DNA of 64,000 nucleotides from assembly GCA_019638255.1 (NCBI GenBank), contig JAHBUD010000002.1:100092-164091 (forward strand), written 5' to 3'. This document shows positions 20,123 to 30,101 of the stretch, piece after piece (position 1 is the first letter of the stretch; the number at the start of each line of letters is the position of its first letter). The notes beneath the pieces are model-generated. The model did not search any database. It was not told the origin of the DNA and worked only from the letters and a program-made list of their open reading frames with translations. The stretch is from Cyclobacteriaceae bacterium (GTDB taxonomy: Bacteria; Bacteroidota; Bacteroidia; Cytophagales; Cyclobacteriaceae). The translations under genes and the position numbers were made by a program.

Positions 20123-22561
20123 TCATAGTTTAACCTGCATTCGTTTACCTGTATAGGTTACTGCCCTATCAGGGTTTGATGGTTTATGTTCATGACCACC
20201 CTTATTGGCATTTACAATGGTCAATTGAAAAGTTCTGCTGCTCAACATTCCCAGGAATGACCCCTTCCGGTCATCAATGGTTAAAGTTCGCTTTGCATCA
20301 TCCCACGTGAATGTGATCGTTGAATACACTTCTTTTTCGTAGTTGTAGTTATCGAACTCATCTTCATACAACACAAAACTTCCATTGGCTCCGGGATAGA
20401 CTCTGATTTCAAGATCATCCCATTTTTTCTCCTCTGCATACTGAACAGCAGGACCAATGGGGATAATGGAACCAGCTTTTACATATAAAGGAATGACATC
20501 TAATGGCGTTTCTTTGCTGACTTTCGTTCCTCCTGTGAATCGCTCGCCTGTCCAGAAATCATACCAGCCGGTGTTGGCCGGTAGATAAGTTTCTTTTGAT
20601 TTTAAAACACTAAAATCTTCAACCATGATGGTGTCTTTACCACTTACCTTCTGCTTTACATACATCGCATTTGTTACAGGACTAACCAAAAGCGACTCGC
20701 CAAACATGTACTGATCGTTAATGTCAATAGCATTTCTATCGGTTGGAAAATCCATCACCAGGGCACGCATCATGCTGGAATGGTTAGCCGAAACATCCCA
20801 TGACGATGAATAGATGTACGGCAAAAGGCGATAACGCAGGTGGATAAATTTCTCAAGGGCATCATACACCGCATCACCCTTTTTTCCGAACTGAAAAATT
20901 TCCCGCGGTGCATCTGCACCATGTGAACGCATCATTGGACAGAACGCTCCAAACTGAAGCCACCGCGCATAGAGTTCGCGATATTCGGGATCATCCAATT
21001 TTCTTTTATAGTCCCAAAGGAAAAATCCACCGATGTCGCTGTTCCAATGCGGGATGCCGCAAAGAGAAAAATTTAAGCCAGCAGAAATCTGATTTCTCAG
21101 TGCTTTCCAGGATGCCACCACATCACCCGACCAGGTATTGGCACCGTAACGTTGCTGCCCTGCAAAAGCAGATCGCGTTAAAATAAATACACGCTTATCA
21201 GAACTCTCCTTTCGTTGATGATCATATACACCACCAACCGTCATGAGTGGATAGGCGTTACGCACTTTTCGAAACGACCCAAGATAAGTTTGATTGTTGA
21301 GATCTTCCGGCTTGAAGTTCATGTGATCGGGTTCTGTAGAATCCATCCACCAGCCATCTATGCCCAATGAAAAAAGCCCGCCCTTCAAATACCTCCAGTA
21401 AATATCCCGTGCTTCAGGATGATACGGATCATATACACGCACTCCTGAAGGATAATTCATATCAGGAGGCCACACATCCTTTCCTGACAATGGCCAGGTG
21501 AGAAAATTCATCAGCATGCCTTTCTCATTAAACTCTTTGTACTGCTTGGTTTCCGGCCCGAAGGATGACCAGATAGAAATTATCATGTGCGCATTTAACG
21601 CATGTACATCGTCTACAAATTTTTGAGGTTCAGGGAATTCAGGATTCAAGAACTCCATCGCGTTCCAGTGGTAGTTATCACCCCAATATTGCCAGTCCTG
21701 TATGATACCATCGAGTGGCACACCCAACTCCCTGTATTTCTTCACAATACTTACCGTTTCGTTCTGGCTTTTGTAGCGCTCTTTACTTTGCCAGAACCCA
21801 TACGTCCACAAAGGAAACATGGGCACTTCACCGGTAAGCTCGCGCATGTTGGTAATCACACCATCAGCATGTTCACCGTACATAAAATAATAGTCGATAC
21901 AATCGCCTACCTCAGATAAAAACTCTGTTCCCGACTCATCATCGGTAAATGTGGTGGGTGAATAGTTGTCCCAGAAAATGCCATATCCTTTTACCGATTG
22001 AATAAAAGGAACATAGTCCCATGTATTATTCTGAATCATCCTTACCTTCTGTCTCCGCTGAGACATCTTGCCATTCTGCAGTATTCCGAGTCCATAAATT
22101 GCTTCGTCAGGTTCCAGGTTCCAGGTTTGCTTCACAGAATACGTTTGATCACCATTATCATCGAATGGAACAAATGCGGTACTCCCGTCTTTTTCGTTAA
22201 TCAGCGTTCTTCCCTCTGGTGTTGAGTAAGCAATTGTGCCAGTTTTGGTATTCAGTACTACTTTCAATTCACTACTCACCAATGACAGTACTTCATCATC
22301 TTCCTGTATCCGTAAAGAAACCGGCTCCGGCTTTTTTATTACCGACAAACTTTTCTTTTCTGGTGGTGCATCAAGTGGGTATTTCAATACTCTCACAATT
22401 TTTGGTGTGAAGAATTGTATTTCTATTAGGGTGGAATCCACTCGCGTTTTTAATCCTGTTTCCGTTCGCTCGTAATTACCGGATGAGCAGCCCATTGCAA
22501 TCAGCATCAGCAACCAGGCTAACCGATACAAGTGCTTAACTTTTGGCAAAACAGGTCTCAT
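20123..22561 (-). CDS. GH31 alpha-xylosidase/alpha-glucosidase-family lipoprotein
   Basis: I place the start at the ATG at 22561 (MRPVLPKVKHLYRLAWLLML) because it gives a lipoprotein signal with lipobox AMGCSSG; a longer frame from 22672 would overlap the GH43 gene without a signal. The GH31 core has DGIIQDWQYWG, the nucleophile Asp in GIDGWWMDSTEP near residue 405, and the acid Asp in WSGDVVASWKALRNQ. It is followed by the usual SxGRYDFWTGE-like and IPLYVKAGSIIPIG beta domains. The WQYWG form is common in alpha-xylosidases acting on xyloglucan oligosaccharides (family knowledge), which would pair well with GH95. It lies 4 bp after the GH43 stop. Confidence 0.9.
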   Translation of the reverse strand: MRPVLPKVKHLYRLAWLLMLIAMGCSSGNYERTETGLKTRVDSTLIEIQFFTPKIVRVLKYPLDAPPEKKSLSVIKKPEPVSLRIQEDDEVLSLVSSELKVVLNTKTGTIAYSTPEGRTLINEKDGSTAFVPFDDNGDQTYSVKQTWNLEPDEAIYGLGILQNGKMSQRRQKVRMIQNNTWDYVPFIQSVKGYGIFWDNYSPTTFTDDESGTEFLSEVGDCIDYYFMYGEHADGVITNMRELTGEVPMFPLWTYGFWQSKERYKSQNETVSIVKKYRELGVPLDGIIQDWQYWGDNYHWNAMEFLNPEFPEPQKFVDDVHALNAHMIISIWSSFGPETKQYKEFNEKGMLMNFLTWPLSGKDVWPPDMNYPSGVRVYDPYHPEARDIYWRYLKGGLFSLGIDGWWMDSTEPDHMNFKPEDLNNQTYLGSFRKVRNAYPLMTVGGVYDHQRKESSDKRVFILTRSAFAGQQRYGANTWSGDVVASWKALRNQISAGLNFSLCGIPHWNSDIGGFFLWDYKRKLDDPEYRELYARWLQFGAFCPMMRSHGADAPREIFQFGKKGDAVYDALEKFIHLRYRLLPYIYSSSWDVSANHSSMMRALVMDFPTDRNAIDINDQYMFGESLLVSPVTNAMYVKQKVSGKDTIMVEDFSVLKSKETYLPANTGWYDFWTGERFTGGTKVSKETPLDVIPLYVKAGSIIPIGPAVQYAEEKKWDDLEIRVYPGANGSFVLYEDEFDNYNYEKEVYSTITFTWDDAKRTLTIDDRKGSFLGMLSSRTFQLTIVNANKGGHEHKPSNPDRAVTYTGKRMQVKL

Positions 22562-22565
22562 GACT

Positions 22566-24320
22566 TCATTTTGGTAAAGCGTCATTAGCTGATGTAGCAT
22601 ACAATCCCAACAATGTTCCAGTAAAACCACCGGCAACATTCGTGGAAAGAATATCACCAGAGACCACACCACCCAGGTTCACAAACTCAGCACCCTCAAC
22701 AGCATAGGCAAACTGATATTCATCTCCGTTGACTTTGACCTGGAGGCGAATAGGTTTTATCAAATCCACTTTTGTTGAGGCCAGAACGGTTGATTTTATC
22801 TCACGCTCCCTTCCCCTTCCTATCGTCTCAGTACGTTCAAGAAGCAAAACATTGTCCTTGCCCACCCGTGTCACACCAAACACATAGTTCGATCCTTCAT
22901 TTTGAAGGCATACGATTCCTGCGAGGTCTTTCTCCGAATTGGGCGTGTAGGTCATGGATGTTTCAAAAGAAAATGCATTGTGCTGTTGCCTGTGAAATAG
23001 TGTGGAAGTAGGTTTTAATTCTTTAATGTTGGTTGCAAAAGGGTTTATCTGCAATCCACCTTTCACTTTAGCAATAAATGCTTCACGAGGGCCCCGCAGT
23101 CCAATCCATCGGTAGTCAAGCTTATCCGATGTGAAGTTTTCAGTAATGGTGAAATTTCCATTAGGAAAGAATCCAGATTCGGATGTTCTGTTTTGCACGC
23201 CTTGTGGAAGTTTCAGTTTAGGGGTCATCGGCACCAAACCATTTTCGAAGACAGGAAATTCCCCCGACCAATCCACCGGGAGGATAAAAGTTTCACGCCC
23301 TGCATTCACCCTATCTTTCTCGTTAGGTCGAATCGCCAGAAATACACCATAGTATTTGTTATCCGGGCCCACTACCAAATCAGCGTGACCTGCCCAGTCG
23401 ACTTTGTTTTTGCGATCTTTCGGAAAATATCTCTGCGTTAAAATCGGGTTACCGGGTGCTGGTGTATAGGGGCCCTTGGGGATGTTACTCACAAATATCA
23501 CTTCACTATGATTGCCCCCGGTACCACCTTCCGCACACATCAGGTAGTAACGGTTATTTTTTTTGTAGATGTGAGGCGCCTCAATCCATATAGGTTTCTT
23601 CGTAATATCAACACCACCATCTACAATGATTACATCCGTGCCCGGTATCACATTATCTTTTTCCAGATCGTATTCCCAAATCTTGATCACCCGATGACCG
23701 TTATAAAGTTCCTTACCTTTATCCGGAGCATCGTTGTGAACAACATAAGCCTTACCATCATCATCAAAGAAAATGCACGGATCAATTCCATTAAAATTCT
23801 GCTTCACCGGCTCACTCCAACCCTTCAATGGGTCTTTCGTTTTTACAATAATATTTCCTGATCCACCGGCAAAAGCAGTGGTTATCATATAGAAAGTATC
23901 ATTGTGTGGGTTGTACGTTATACCCGGTGCATATACACCGGCACTGATCCCGGTATCGTGCACATCCAATTGCGAAGTGCGATCCAACACATGGCCTATC
24001 TGTTTCCAGTTCACCAAGTCATTAGAATGGAAAATCGGCACACCCGGGAACATGGCAAAAGATGAGCAAACCAAGTAGTAATCATCCCCTTTTCGCGTAA
24101 TGGCAGGATCAGGATAGCAACCTTGCAGAATGGGATTGTAAAACTCATCAGGCCCCAAAGGATTGTCCTTATATATCTGGTCATCGCCTTTGTACACCGC
24201 TTGCGAAAATACAGGAGCACTCTTCTTGGTTGTTTTACCTTTGGATTGTCCAAAGGTGATAAATCCTGCAACGCATAATATTGAAATCAATACAGGTATT
24301 AAAGTTGTACTTCTTCTCAT
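22566..24320 (-). CDS. Secreted GH43 beta-xylosidase/arabinofuranosidase with C-terminal concanavalin-like domain
   Basis: The start is set at the ATG at 24320 (MRRSTTLIPVLISILCVAGF, signal peptide ending ITFGQ). The earlier ATG at 24374 adds 18 charged residues. The GH43 propeller shows the base Asp in GCYPDPAITRKGDDYYLVCS, the second acid in NGIDPCIFFDDDGKAYVV and the acid Glu in KPIWIEAPHIYKK. The last 190 residues (ENFTSDKLDYRWIGLRGPRE, LFHRQQHNAFSFET, GSNYVFGVTRV) are the beta-sandwich that GH43 beta-xylosidases carry at the C-terminus. The enzyme probably removes terminal xylose or arabinofuranose from arabinoxylan oligosaccharides. Gap to GH3 is 61 bp. Confidence 0.92.
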   Translation of the reverse strand: MRRSTTLIPVLISILCVAGFITFGQSKGKTTKKSAPVFSQAVYKGDDQIYKDNPLGPDEFYNPILQGCYPDPAITRKGDDYYLVCSSFAMFPGVPIFHSNDLVNWKQIGHVLDRTSQLDVHDTGISAGVYAPGITYNPHNDTFYMITTAFAGGSGNIIVKTKDPLKGWSEPVKQNFNGIDPCIFFDDDGKAYVVHNDAPDKGKELYNGHRVIKIWEYDLEKDNVIPGTDVIIVDGGVDITKKPIWIEAPHIYKKNNRYYLMCAEGGTGGNHSEVIFVSNIPKGPYTPAPGNPILTQRYFPKDRKNKVDWAGHADLVVGPDNKYYGVFLAIRPNEKDRVNAGRETFILPVDWSGEFPVFENGLVPMTPKLKLPQGVQNRTSESGFFPNGNFTITENFTSDKLDYRWIGLRGPREAFIAKVKGGLQINPFATNIKELKPTSTLFHRQQHNAFSFETSMTYTPNSEKDLAGIVCLQNEGSNYVFGVTRVGKDNVLLLERTETIGRGREREIKSTVLASTKVDLIKPIRLQVKVNGDEYQFAYAVEGAEFVNLGGVVSGDILSTNVAGGFTGTLLGLYATSANDALPK

Positions 24321-24381
24321 TGCTTTATTTAAGTTATTTGACTTATCATTTATTAACACACCAAACAATTTCATGGTAACC

Positions 24382-26997
24382 CTATTGAATAGTGACCCTC
24401 TCCATTTTTAACTGCTTATCATCAGAACTATTTCCATAAAGTATTTCATAGGTTCCCGGGGTCACCATCATCTTACCACTTGCACGATCAAAGAATTCAA
24501 ATGATGATGAAGGAAGTTCAATTAATACTTCCGATGTTTTGCCGGCAGCAACAGCAACACGTTGAAATCCTTTTAACGTTTTTATCGGTCCATCAACATC
24601 GTTTACTTTACGGACATACACCTGCACGATTTCCGTTCCATTCATTTTCCCGGTATTCGATACAGGTATAATCAATCGTGTAGATCCGTTTGTTGGAATC
24701 ACATTCTCAGTAAGTTTTCCCTTACCGATGGTGAATTTTGTATAACTTAATCCAAAACCGAATGGAAAGAGGGCATCCGACATGAACCGATACGTGCGGC
24801 CCTTCATGGAGTAGTCTTCAAAATCTGCGAGTTGGGTAGTATCCCGATAAAATGTAACCGGAAGTTTTCCTGATGGATTGTAATCACCAAACAACACATC
24901 GGCTACAGCTTGCCCACCGGATTCACCCCCGTACCACGCTTGCAGTATGGCATCAGCGCTTTGCGTTTCCGGTACCAATCCAATGGCGGAACCGGAACAG
25001 TTTACAAAAATTACTTTCTTACCGGCTTTCTTCAATTCCTTCAGGCAGTTGCGTTGCACCAGCGGCAACTCTATATCGGTACGGTCACCACCTTTGAATC
25101 CCGGAAAGGACACGGGCATCTCTTCGCCCTCCAGTTGTGTTGAAAGGCCTCCAACGAACACAACAACATCGATACCTTCAAGCTTTTTAATAAGATCTGA
25201 AAAATCAATATCTACTTCCCTACCAAAATTGAATTCAAGGTTTGCCTGCCAGTTGTTCAATTGAGCGTAGTGAATCTCAATCTTATATCTCTTTCCTTTT
25301 TCAACCTGGTAAGGATGTCGTGAAGGCAGGGTTCTCCAATTGCTATACTCTACCAGCTTTTCACCGTTAACCCGCAAAGCAAAATACCCGGTGGCGCCAA
25401 ACTTGAAAACGATCTCTTCATCCTGCGTTGCTTCAAACTCTGTTTCATATTTTCCTGAAAAACCCAGGAGCCTAACACCCGATGCAAACTCATGTTGTCC
25501 TGCAGTAGTTAATTTGATAGGGTCGGTGATCTGTTGCGTAGCCACCACATCACCTGTACGATCACCACTGTTCCAGTATGTAGCCTTAAATCCCTTCTTT
25601 CCATCAATGGAGGTTTTCGAAAAATAACTCTCAGTTACTTTGTTCTCTACCAGATCACATGCCTTGTCATATACCACTTTGTCTGCCGATAGTTTTGAAG
25701 TAATCCCATCCAGAATGGTGATGGTGCGGACAGGACGCCCATTATAATTTCCCCACAGCATAGGCGCATCGTTTGCATTGGGTCCGATTACTGCAATTTT
25801 TTTTGTTGATTTCTTCAGGGGCAGGATGTCGTTCTTGTTTTGGAGAAGAGTCATCGATTCGCGCGCCATATCCAGGGCGAGTTTGCGATGCTCTTCATTA
25901 TTAATAACAGATGCTGGAATTTTAGTCCAGGGGACCACATCATCGTTATCCATTTCACCCAAATCAAAACGTCCTATCAATACCCGCATCAGACGAATAT
26001 CAATTTCATCCTCTGTAATCAAACCCTTCTCAACAGCTTGCGGCAATAGCTTATAATTGTGGTTATTCCATTGACATTCCACATCGGTTCCCGCCAGTAC
26101 ACCTTTTGCAGCAGCATGCACAGCCGTTGATGAAACGTGATGGCTGGTATAAAAATCTCCTATGGCACCACAGTCAGATACAACAAGATGTTTGAAGCCC
26201 CATTGATCGCGGAGTATCGTTTGCAACAACCGTGTATTGCTGCAACATGGTTCATCGTCTAACCGCTGATAAGCACACATTACCTGGCGCACATCCGCAT
26301 CTTGCACTAGCGACTTAAAAGCAGGAAGATAGGTTTCCCACAAATCCCTTGGATCAATATTATTAAGATTGAGTTCATGACGACTCCACTCCGGACCTGA
26401 GTGTACAGCATAATGTTTCGCACAAGCCAGCAATTTTTTATACTTCGCATCTTCAGGACCTTGCAATCCCCGAACAACCGATACACCCATGCGGGAAGTC
26501 AGGTAAGGATCTTCACCATATGTTTCCTGGCCTCGGCCCCAGCGCGGATCCCTGAAAATATTAATGTTGGGTGTCCACACGGACAGGCTGAGAAACCGTC
26601 TGTTCTCTTCACCCTTGCGCCTGGCCTCCTGATAACGCGCACGAACTTCATCGGAAGTGGCATTGAAAATTTTGTAAACCAATTCATCGTTAAAAGAAGC
26701 GGCCATGCCGATAGGCTCCGGAAAAACAGTAACATTATCGTTGTTGGCAAGTCCGTGCAGGGCTTCGCTCCACCAATTGAATTTTTTGATTCCCAGCCGC
26801 GGAATAGCATCCGATACATCACACATCAATGCTGCCTTCTCTTCCAACGTTAGCCGAGTGATTAAATCCTCTGCCCGTTGTTCAGAACTAAATTCAGGAT
26901 TCTGATAAGGAAGATTTTGAGCATTGGCTACTGTCGATACCAACATCAATGCGATGATAAATGCAGCTGTATGATTAACCTTGTCTAATGTTTGCAT
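24382..26997 (-). CDS. Secreted GH3 beta-xylosidase/beta-glucosidase with PA14 insert
   Basis: The ATG at 26997 (MQTLDKVNHTAAFIIALMLV) gives a signal peptide ending VANAQ; the longer frame from 27042 overlaps the GH127 gene. The GH3 nucleophile Asp is in HLVVSDCGAIGDFYT (near residue 273), after the substrate-binding KHYAVHSGPE and VMCAYQRLDDEPC. A PA14 domain is inserted in the second domain (about 450-590, FKATYWNSGDRTGDVVATQQ), and the C-terminal FN3-like domain ends with GxYEILYGNSSDD. This architecture is typical of Bacteroidota xylan 1,4-beta-xylosidases. It starts 11 bp after GH127 and precedes GH43. Confidence 0.93.
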   Translation of the reverse strand: MQTLDKVNHTAAFIIALMLVSTVANAQNLPYQNPEFSSEQRAEDLITRLTLEEKAALMCDVSDAIPRLGIKKFNWWSEALHGLANNDNVTVFPEPIGMAASFNDELVYKIFNATSDEVRARYQEARRKGEENRRFLSLSVWTPNINIFRDPRWGRGQETYGEDPYLTSRMGVSVVRGLQGPEDAKYKKLLACAKHYAVHSGPEWSRHELNLNNIDPRDLWETYLPAFKSLVQDADVRQVMCAYQRLDDEPCCSNTRLLQTILRDQWGFKHLVVSDCGAIGDFYTSHHVSSTAVHAAAKGVLAGTDVECQWNNHNYKLLPQAVEKGLITEDEIDIRLMRVLIGRFDLGEMDNDDVVPWTKIPASVINNEEHRKLALDMARESMTLLQNKNDILPLKKSTKKIAVIGPNANDAPMLWGNYNGRPVRTITILDGITSKLSADKVVYDKACDLVENKVTESYFSKTSIDGKKGFKATYWNSGDRTGDVVATQQITDPIKLTTAGQHEFASGVRLLGFSGKYETEFEATQDEEIVFKFGATGYFALRVNGEKLVEYSNWRTLPSRHPYQVEKGKRYKIEIHYAQLNNWQANLEFNFGREVDIDFSDLIKKLEGIDVVVFVGGLSTQLEGEEMPVSFPGFKGGDRTDIELPLVQRNCLKELKKAGKKVIFVNCSGSAIGLVPETQSADAILQAWYGGESGGQAVADVLFGDYNPSGKLPVTFYRDTTQLADFEDYSMKGRTYRFMSDALFPFGFGLSYTKFTIGKGKLTENVIPTNGSTRLIIPVSNTGKMNGTEIVQVYVRKVNDVDGPIKTLKGFQRVAVAAGKTSEVLIELPSSSFEFFDRASGKMMVTPGTYEILYGNSSDDKQLKMERVTIQ

Positions 26998-27008
26998 AGT
27001 ATAAACCA

Positions 27009-28940
27009 TTAGTGACGCTGTGAAGAATCTGAGTATGGCCAATACATGATATACCGGGCTTCGTGTATCTGATAAAAAGGAACAAGCTTCAGGTCTTGGT
27101 ATAAATCAGGAAACTCAGTTTTGTTCAGTGGAACAACAATTGATTCATCACCGTTTTCAACAATCAGTTTCGCCACTAAAGAGTCAATTGATCCGACCAA
27201 CAAAGGCACATTTTCCAACGGATATTTGGTACCTTTTGCCACATGACCCATCCGACTATCATCAGCGAATAATCCGGTAAGCTCCGTGGTATCTGTTTTG
27301 GCTGCCATAACCACCGGACCATAGAGAAATGATACCCACTGCGACTTATCAGGAGGTTGCTCCGTTGTAATTTCCATCGGAAGTTTTACAACTATCTGAT
27401 CACCATTTTGCCAGGTTCTGTTGATAACGGCATAGCCATTCACAGAAGGAAATTCCACTGGCTCCTGATCATTAATTCTTACCAGCAACTTATCTCCAAC
27501 AATCCAATCCGGTATGCGTACCGATACACTAAACTTTTTTGGCTTGCTGAGTTTCAACAAAAGCGTGCTCTCTTCTTCAAAAGGAAATCGTGTTGCCTGC
27601 TTGATTTGAATTCCGCTTTCACTCCAATCGAGTTCAGAGGCAATGAACAGGTTGACCAAAATATCATCGCCCCGATGAGCGTAAATCAACTCTCCATATT
27701 TGGCATGGTTTTCCATTCCTGATCCCACACAGCACCACATACCCTGGTGGGGTTGTGAATACACACGGTAATGCATTGGCCTGAGTGGAGTAAAGTACAC
27801 AAAGCCGCCATGGGGATGTTGAGAAGACAAAATATGATTGTATAAAGCCCGTTCATAAAAATCCATGTAGGATGAAAACCCAGTGACTTCCCACAGTCCT
27901 TTTGTTAGCCGAAGCATGTTGTAGGTATTGCAAGTCTCAGGGCCCTGTTCTGATTCGAGCATGGATGAAAAATCATCCACAGGGTTGAAGTGTTCACGTA
28001 CACTGTTACCTCCAAAGGCTATGGATCGATTTTGTGTAACCGTCTTCCAGAAAAACTCAGACGCCTGTGTCCAGGAAGAGTCACCCGACAACAAACCAAC
28101 TTTTAAATACCCAACCACTTTCGGAATTTGTGTATTCGCATGAAGGCCTGTCAAGGAATCATATTGTTTGATCAGCGGGTTTAAGATTAACCTGTGCGAC
28201 ATTTTTTTTGCCATTGCCAGGTACGTTGAGTCACCATTGATGCTGAACAGGTCGGCAAATACTTCATTCATGCCACCGTGTTCACTCTTAAGCATGGCCT
28301 GGAATTGTTCATCGCTAAGGTTCCTTGTCAGGCCGATCCACCAATCGGAAAGATCTTTCCAGATTATGAGCGCTTTTTCATTATTCGCAAAAACCCAGGC
28401 ATCTCTTAGTCCGGCAAAAATTTTATGGATATTGTATAATGGAACCCATCGATCATTAAGCGAAAAAAGTTCAGCCTTTATCTCACCATTTGAAATTTCG
28501 TCCCATATTTTTTTTCCATTCGGAATCCCCCCAACATAGCCATTGCCATTGGCTTGCTGGCATTTTTCAAGCCAGTCGATCGCGTAGTCGAGTCGCTTTT
28601 TGATTGAATCATTCCCTGTAGCGCTGTACATCATAGCCAATGCCGACAGGTAATGCCCACCGATGTGTCCGTTTAGTCCTGTGCCCTCCCAATTGCCATA
28701 GCCGGGTTTTACAGGTTCAATCCCTGCATCAACCAGGAATGGTGCCAGTAATTTGTCCGCATCCAGTTCAAGTATATAATTGAGATCAGTCTGTTGAGCT
28801 TCCTTGAATGGACTATCAAGCAGTTTTACTTTATCGAGTGAGAACAACTCGATACCTTCGACTGATTTTTCTTTCTGTGATGAACATGCTACCAACACAA
28901 AGATTAATCCTGAAAATATGGCTTGTTTCAACGCTTTCAT
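27009..28940 (-). CDS. GH127 beta-L-arabinofuranosidase-family lipoprotein
   Basis: A 643-residue protein with lipobox VLVACSSQ at about residue 19. The GH127 (DUF1680) (alpha/alpha)6 barrel is clear: LDADKLLAPFLVDAGI, WEGTGLNGHIGGHYLSALAM, the metal-binding Glu and Cys in ESEQGPETCNTYNML, and the double Cys of GMWCCVGSGMENHAKYGELI near residue 402, which includes the proposed catalytic cysteine. GH127 enzymes release beta-L-arabinofuranose. The presence next to araA, araD, araB and GH51 supports L-arabinose release. It lies 22 bp after the mutarotase and 11 bp before GH3. Confidence 0.92.
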   Translation of the reverse strand: MKALKQAIFSGLIFVLVACSSQKEKSVEGIELFSLDKVKLLDSPFKEAQQTDLNYILELDADKLLAPFLVDAGIEPVKPGYGNWEGTGLNGHIGGHYLSALAMMYSATGNDSIKKRLDYAIDWLEKCQQANGNGYVGGIPNGKKIWDEISNGEIKAELFSLNDRWVPLYNIHKIFAGLRDAWVFANNEKALIIWKDLSDWWIGLTRNLSDEQFQAMLKSEHGGMNEVFADLFSINGDSTYLAMAKKMSHRLILNPLIKQYDSLTGLHANTQIPKVVGYLKVGLLSGDSSWTQASEFFWKTVTQNRSIAFGGNSVREHFNPVDDFSSMLESEQGPETCNTYNMLRLTKGLWEVTGFSSYMDFYERALYNHILSSQHPHGGFVYFTPLRPMHYRVYSQPHQGMWCCVGSGMENHAKYGELIYAHRGDDILVNLFIASELDWSESGIQIKQATRFPFEEESTLLLKLSKPKKFSVSVRIPDWIVGDKLLVRINDQEPVEFPSVNGYAVINRTWQNGDQIVVKLPMEITTEQPPDKSQWVSFLYGPVVMAAKTDTTELTGLFADDSRMGHVAKGTKYPLENVPLLVGSIDSLVAKLIVENGDESIVVPLNKTEFPDLYQDLKLVPFYQIHEARYIMYWPYSDSSQRH

Positions 28941-28962
28941 TTTAGTCTATCATAAAGCAGCA

Positions 28963-30090
28963 TTACTTAATTGAAAATTTTGTAACTGTTTTTGTTCGGT
29001 ATTCTTCTCCAGGATTCAGTGTAGTGGTAGGAAAATCAGGACGATTCGGTGAATCGGGATAATGTTGCGTTTCCAGGCAGAGCCCTGTTCTGTAATTGTA
29101 AACCACACCACCTTTGCCGGTTATTGTTCCATCGAGAAAATTTCCGGAATAAAATTGAATGCCCGGCTCCGTAGTGAACACTTCCATAAAGCGACCACTA
29201 CCCGGATCATATAAGGAAGCAGCAAAGTTTAAGGCGTCATCAGACTTGTTCAATATCCAACAATGATCGTATCCACCTCCGTTTTTCAACTGAACATGGT
29301 CTGTCTCAATATCCATACCAATAACTTTTGCATTGATGAAATCAAAAGGAGTTCCTTGCACACTTTCCGGCTGCAATGGAATTAATGTGCTGTCTACCGG
29401 CAAGTATGCGTTGGCATTGATCTTCAATTCATGACTTAAAATATCTCCGGGCTTTCCCGTTAAGTTGTAGTAAGCATGATTGGTCAGGTTTACAATTGTT
29501 TTCTTATCCGTAGTGGCGAAATATTCAAACGTTAGCGTGTTGTCATCACCCAGTATGTAGTTTACTGTAACATCCAGGTTTCCCGGATAGCCTTCTTCCA
29601 TGTCCTTGCTTTTGTAGGTAAACTTTAAGCCAACAGCATTCTCTATGGTAAGTGGTTCGGCTTGCCAGACTACCTTATCGAACCCAACATTACCTCCGTG
29701 CAGGTGATTGCCAATATTGTTTTGCACCAATTCATATTGAACGGAATCAAGCGTGAACACTCCTTTCGCGATCCGGTTTCCATAGCGGCCAATAATCGCC
29801 CCGAAGTACGGATTTTGTACCAGGTAACCTTCCAGGTTGTCATACCCCAACACCACATCAGCAAAATTCCCATCGCGGTCCGGTAATTTCAGTGATGTGA
29901 TAATTCCGCCATAGGTAATCACTTTCATTTCAATACCATTCGTATTGGTCAGTGTGTATTGCTCTACTGTCGTTCCATCTGGCATTGTACCAAATGAATT
30001 TTGTTGAACAGATGGTGCAGATTTCTTTTGCGTATCGCAACCCAGTACAAAAAGAAATAGTATTACGACTGCCAGTATGGATTTACTCAT
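28963..30090 (-). CDS. galM: Aldose 1-epimerase (mutarotase), exported as a lipoprotein
   Basis: The start at the ATG at 30090 (MSKSILAVVILFLFVLGC) gives lipobox VLGCDTQ; the longer frame from 30144 would overlap araA. The body is an ordinary GalM fold: LTNTNGIEMKVITYGGIITS, YFGAIIGRYGNRIAKGVF, NHLHGGNVGFDKVVW, VNLTNHAYYNLTG (catalytic His), and the C-terminal catalytic Glu in TGLCLETQHYPDSPN. It interconverts alpha and beta anomers of free aldoses. As a lipoprotein it would act in the periplasm or at the surface and prepare sugars for transport or for the PQQ dehydrogenase. It begins 11 bp after araA. Confidence 0.92.
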   Translation of the reverse strand: MSKSILAVVILFLFVLGCDTQKKSAPSVQQNSFGTMPDGTTVEQYTLTNTNGIEMKVITYGGIITSLKLPDRDGNFADVVLGYDNLEGYLVQNPYFGAIIGRYGNRIAKGVFTLDSVQYELVQNNIGNHLHGGNVGFDKVVWQAEPLTIENAVGLKFTYKSKDMEEGYPGNLDVTVNYILGDDNTLTFEYFATTDKKTIVNLTNHAYYNLTGKPGDILSHELKINANAYLPVDSTLIPLQPESVQGTPFDFINAKVIGMDIETDHVQLKNGGGYDHCWILNKSDDALNFAASLYDPGSGRFMEVFTTEPGIQFYSGNFLDGTITGKGGVVYNYRTGLCLETQHYPDSPNRPDFPTTTLNPGEEYRTKTVTKFSIK

Positions 30091-30101
30091 ATCAAAATAT
30101 T

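Noticed and set aside
22562..22672. 37-residue N-terminal extension of the GH31 protein
   Set aside because: It overlaps the GH43 gene and gives no signal peptide, whereas the ATG at 22561 gives a clean lipoprotein signal.
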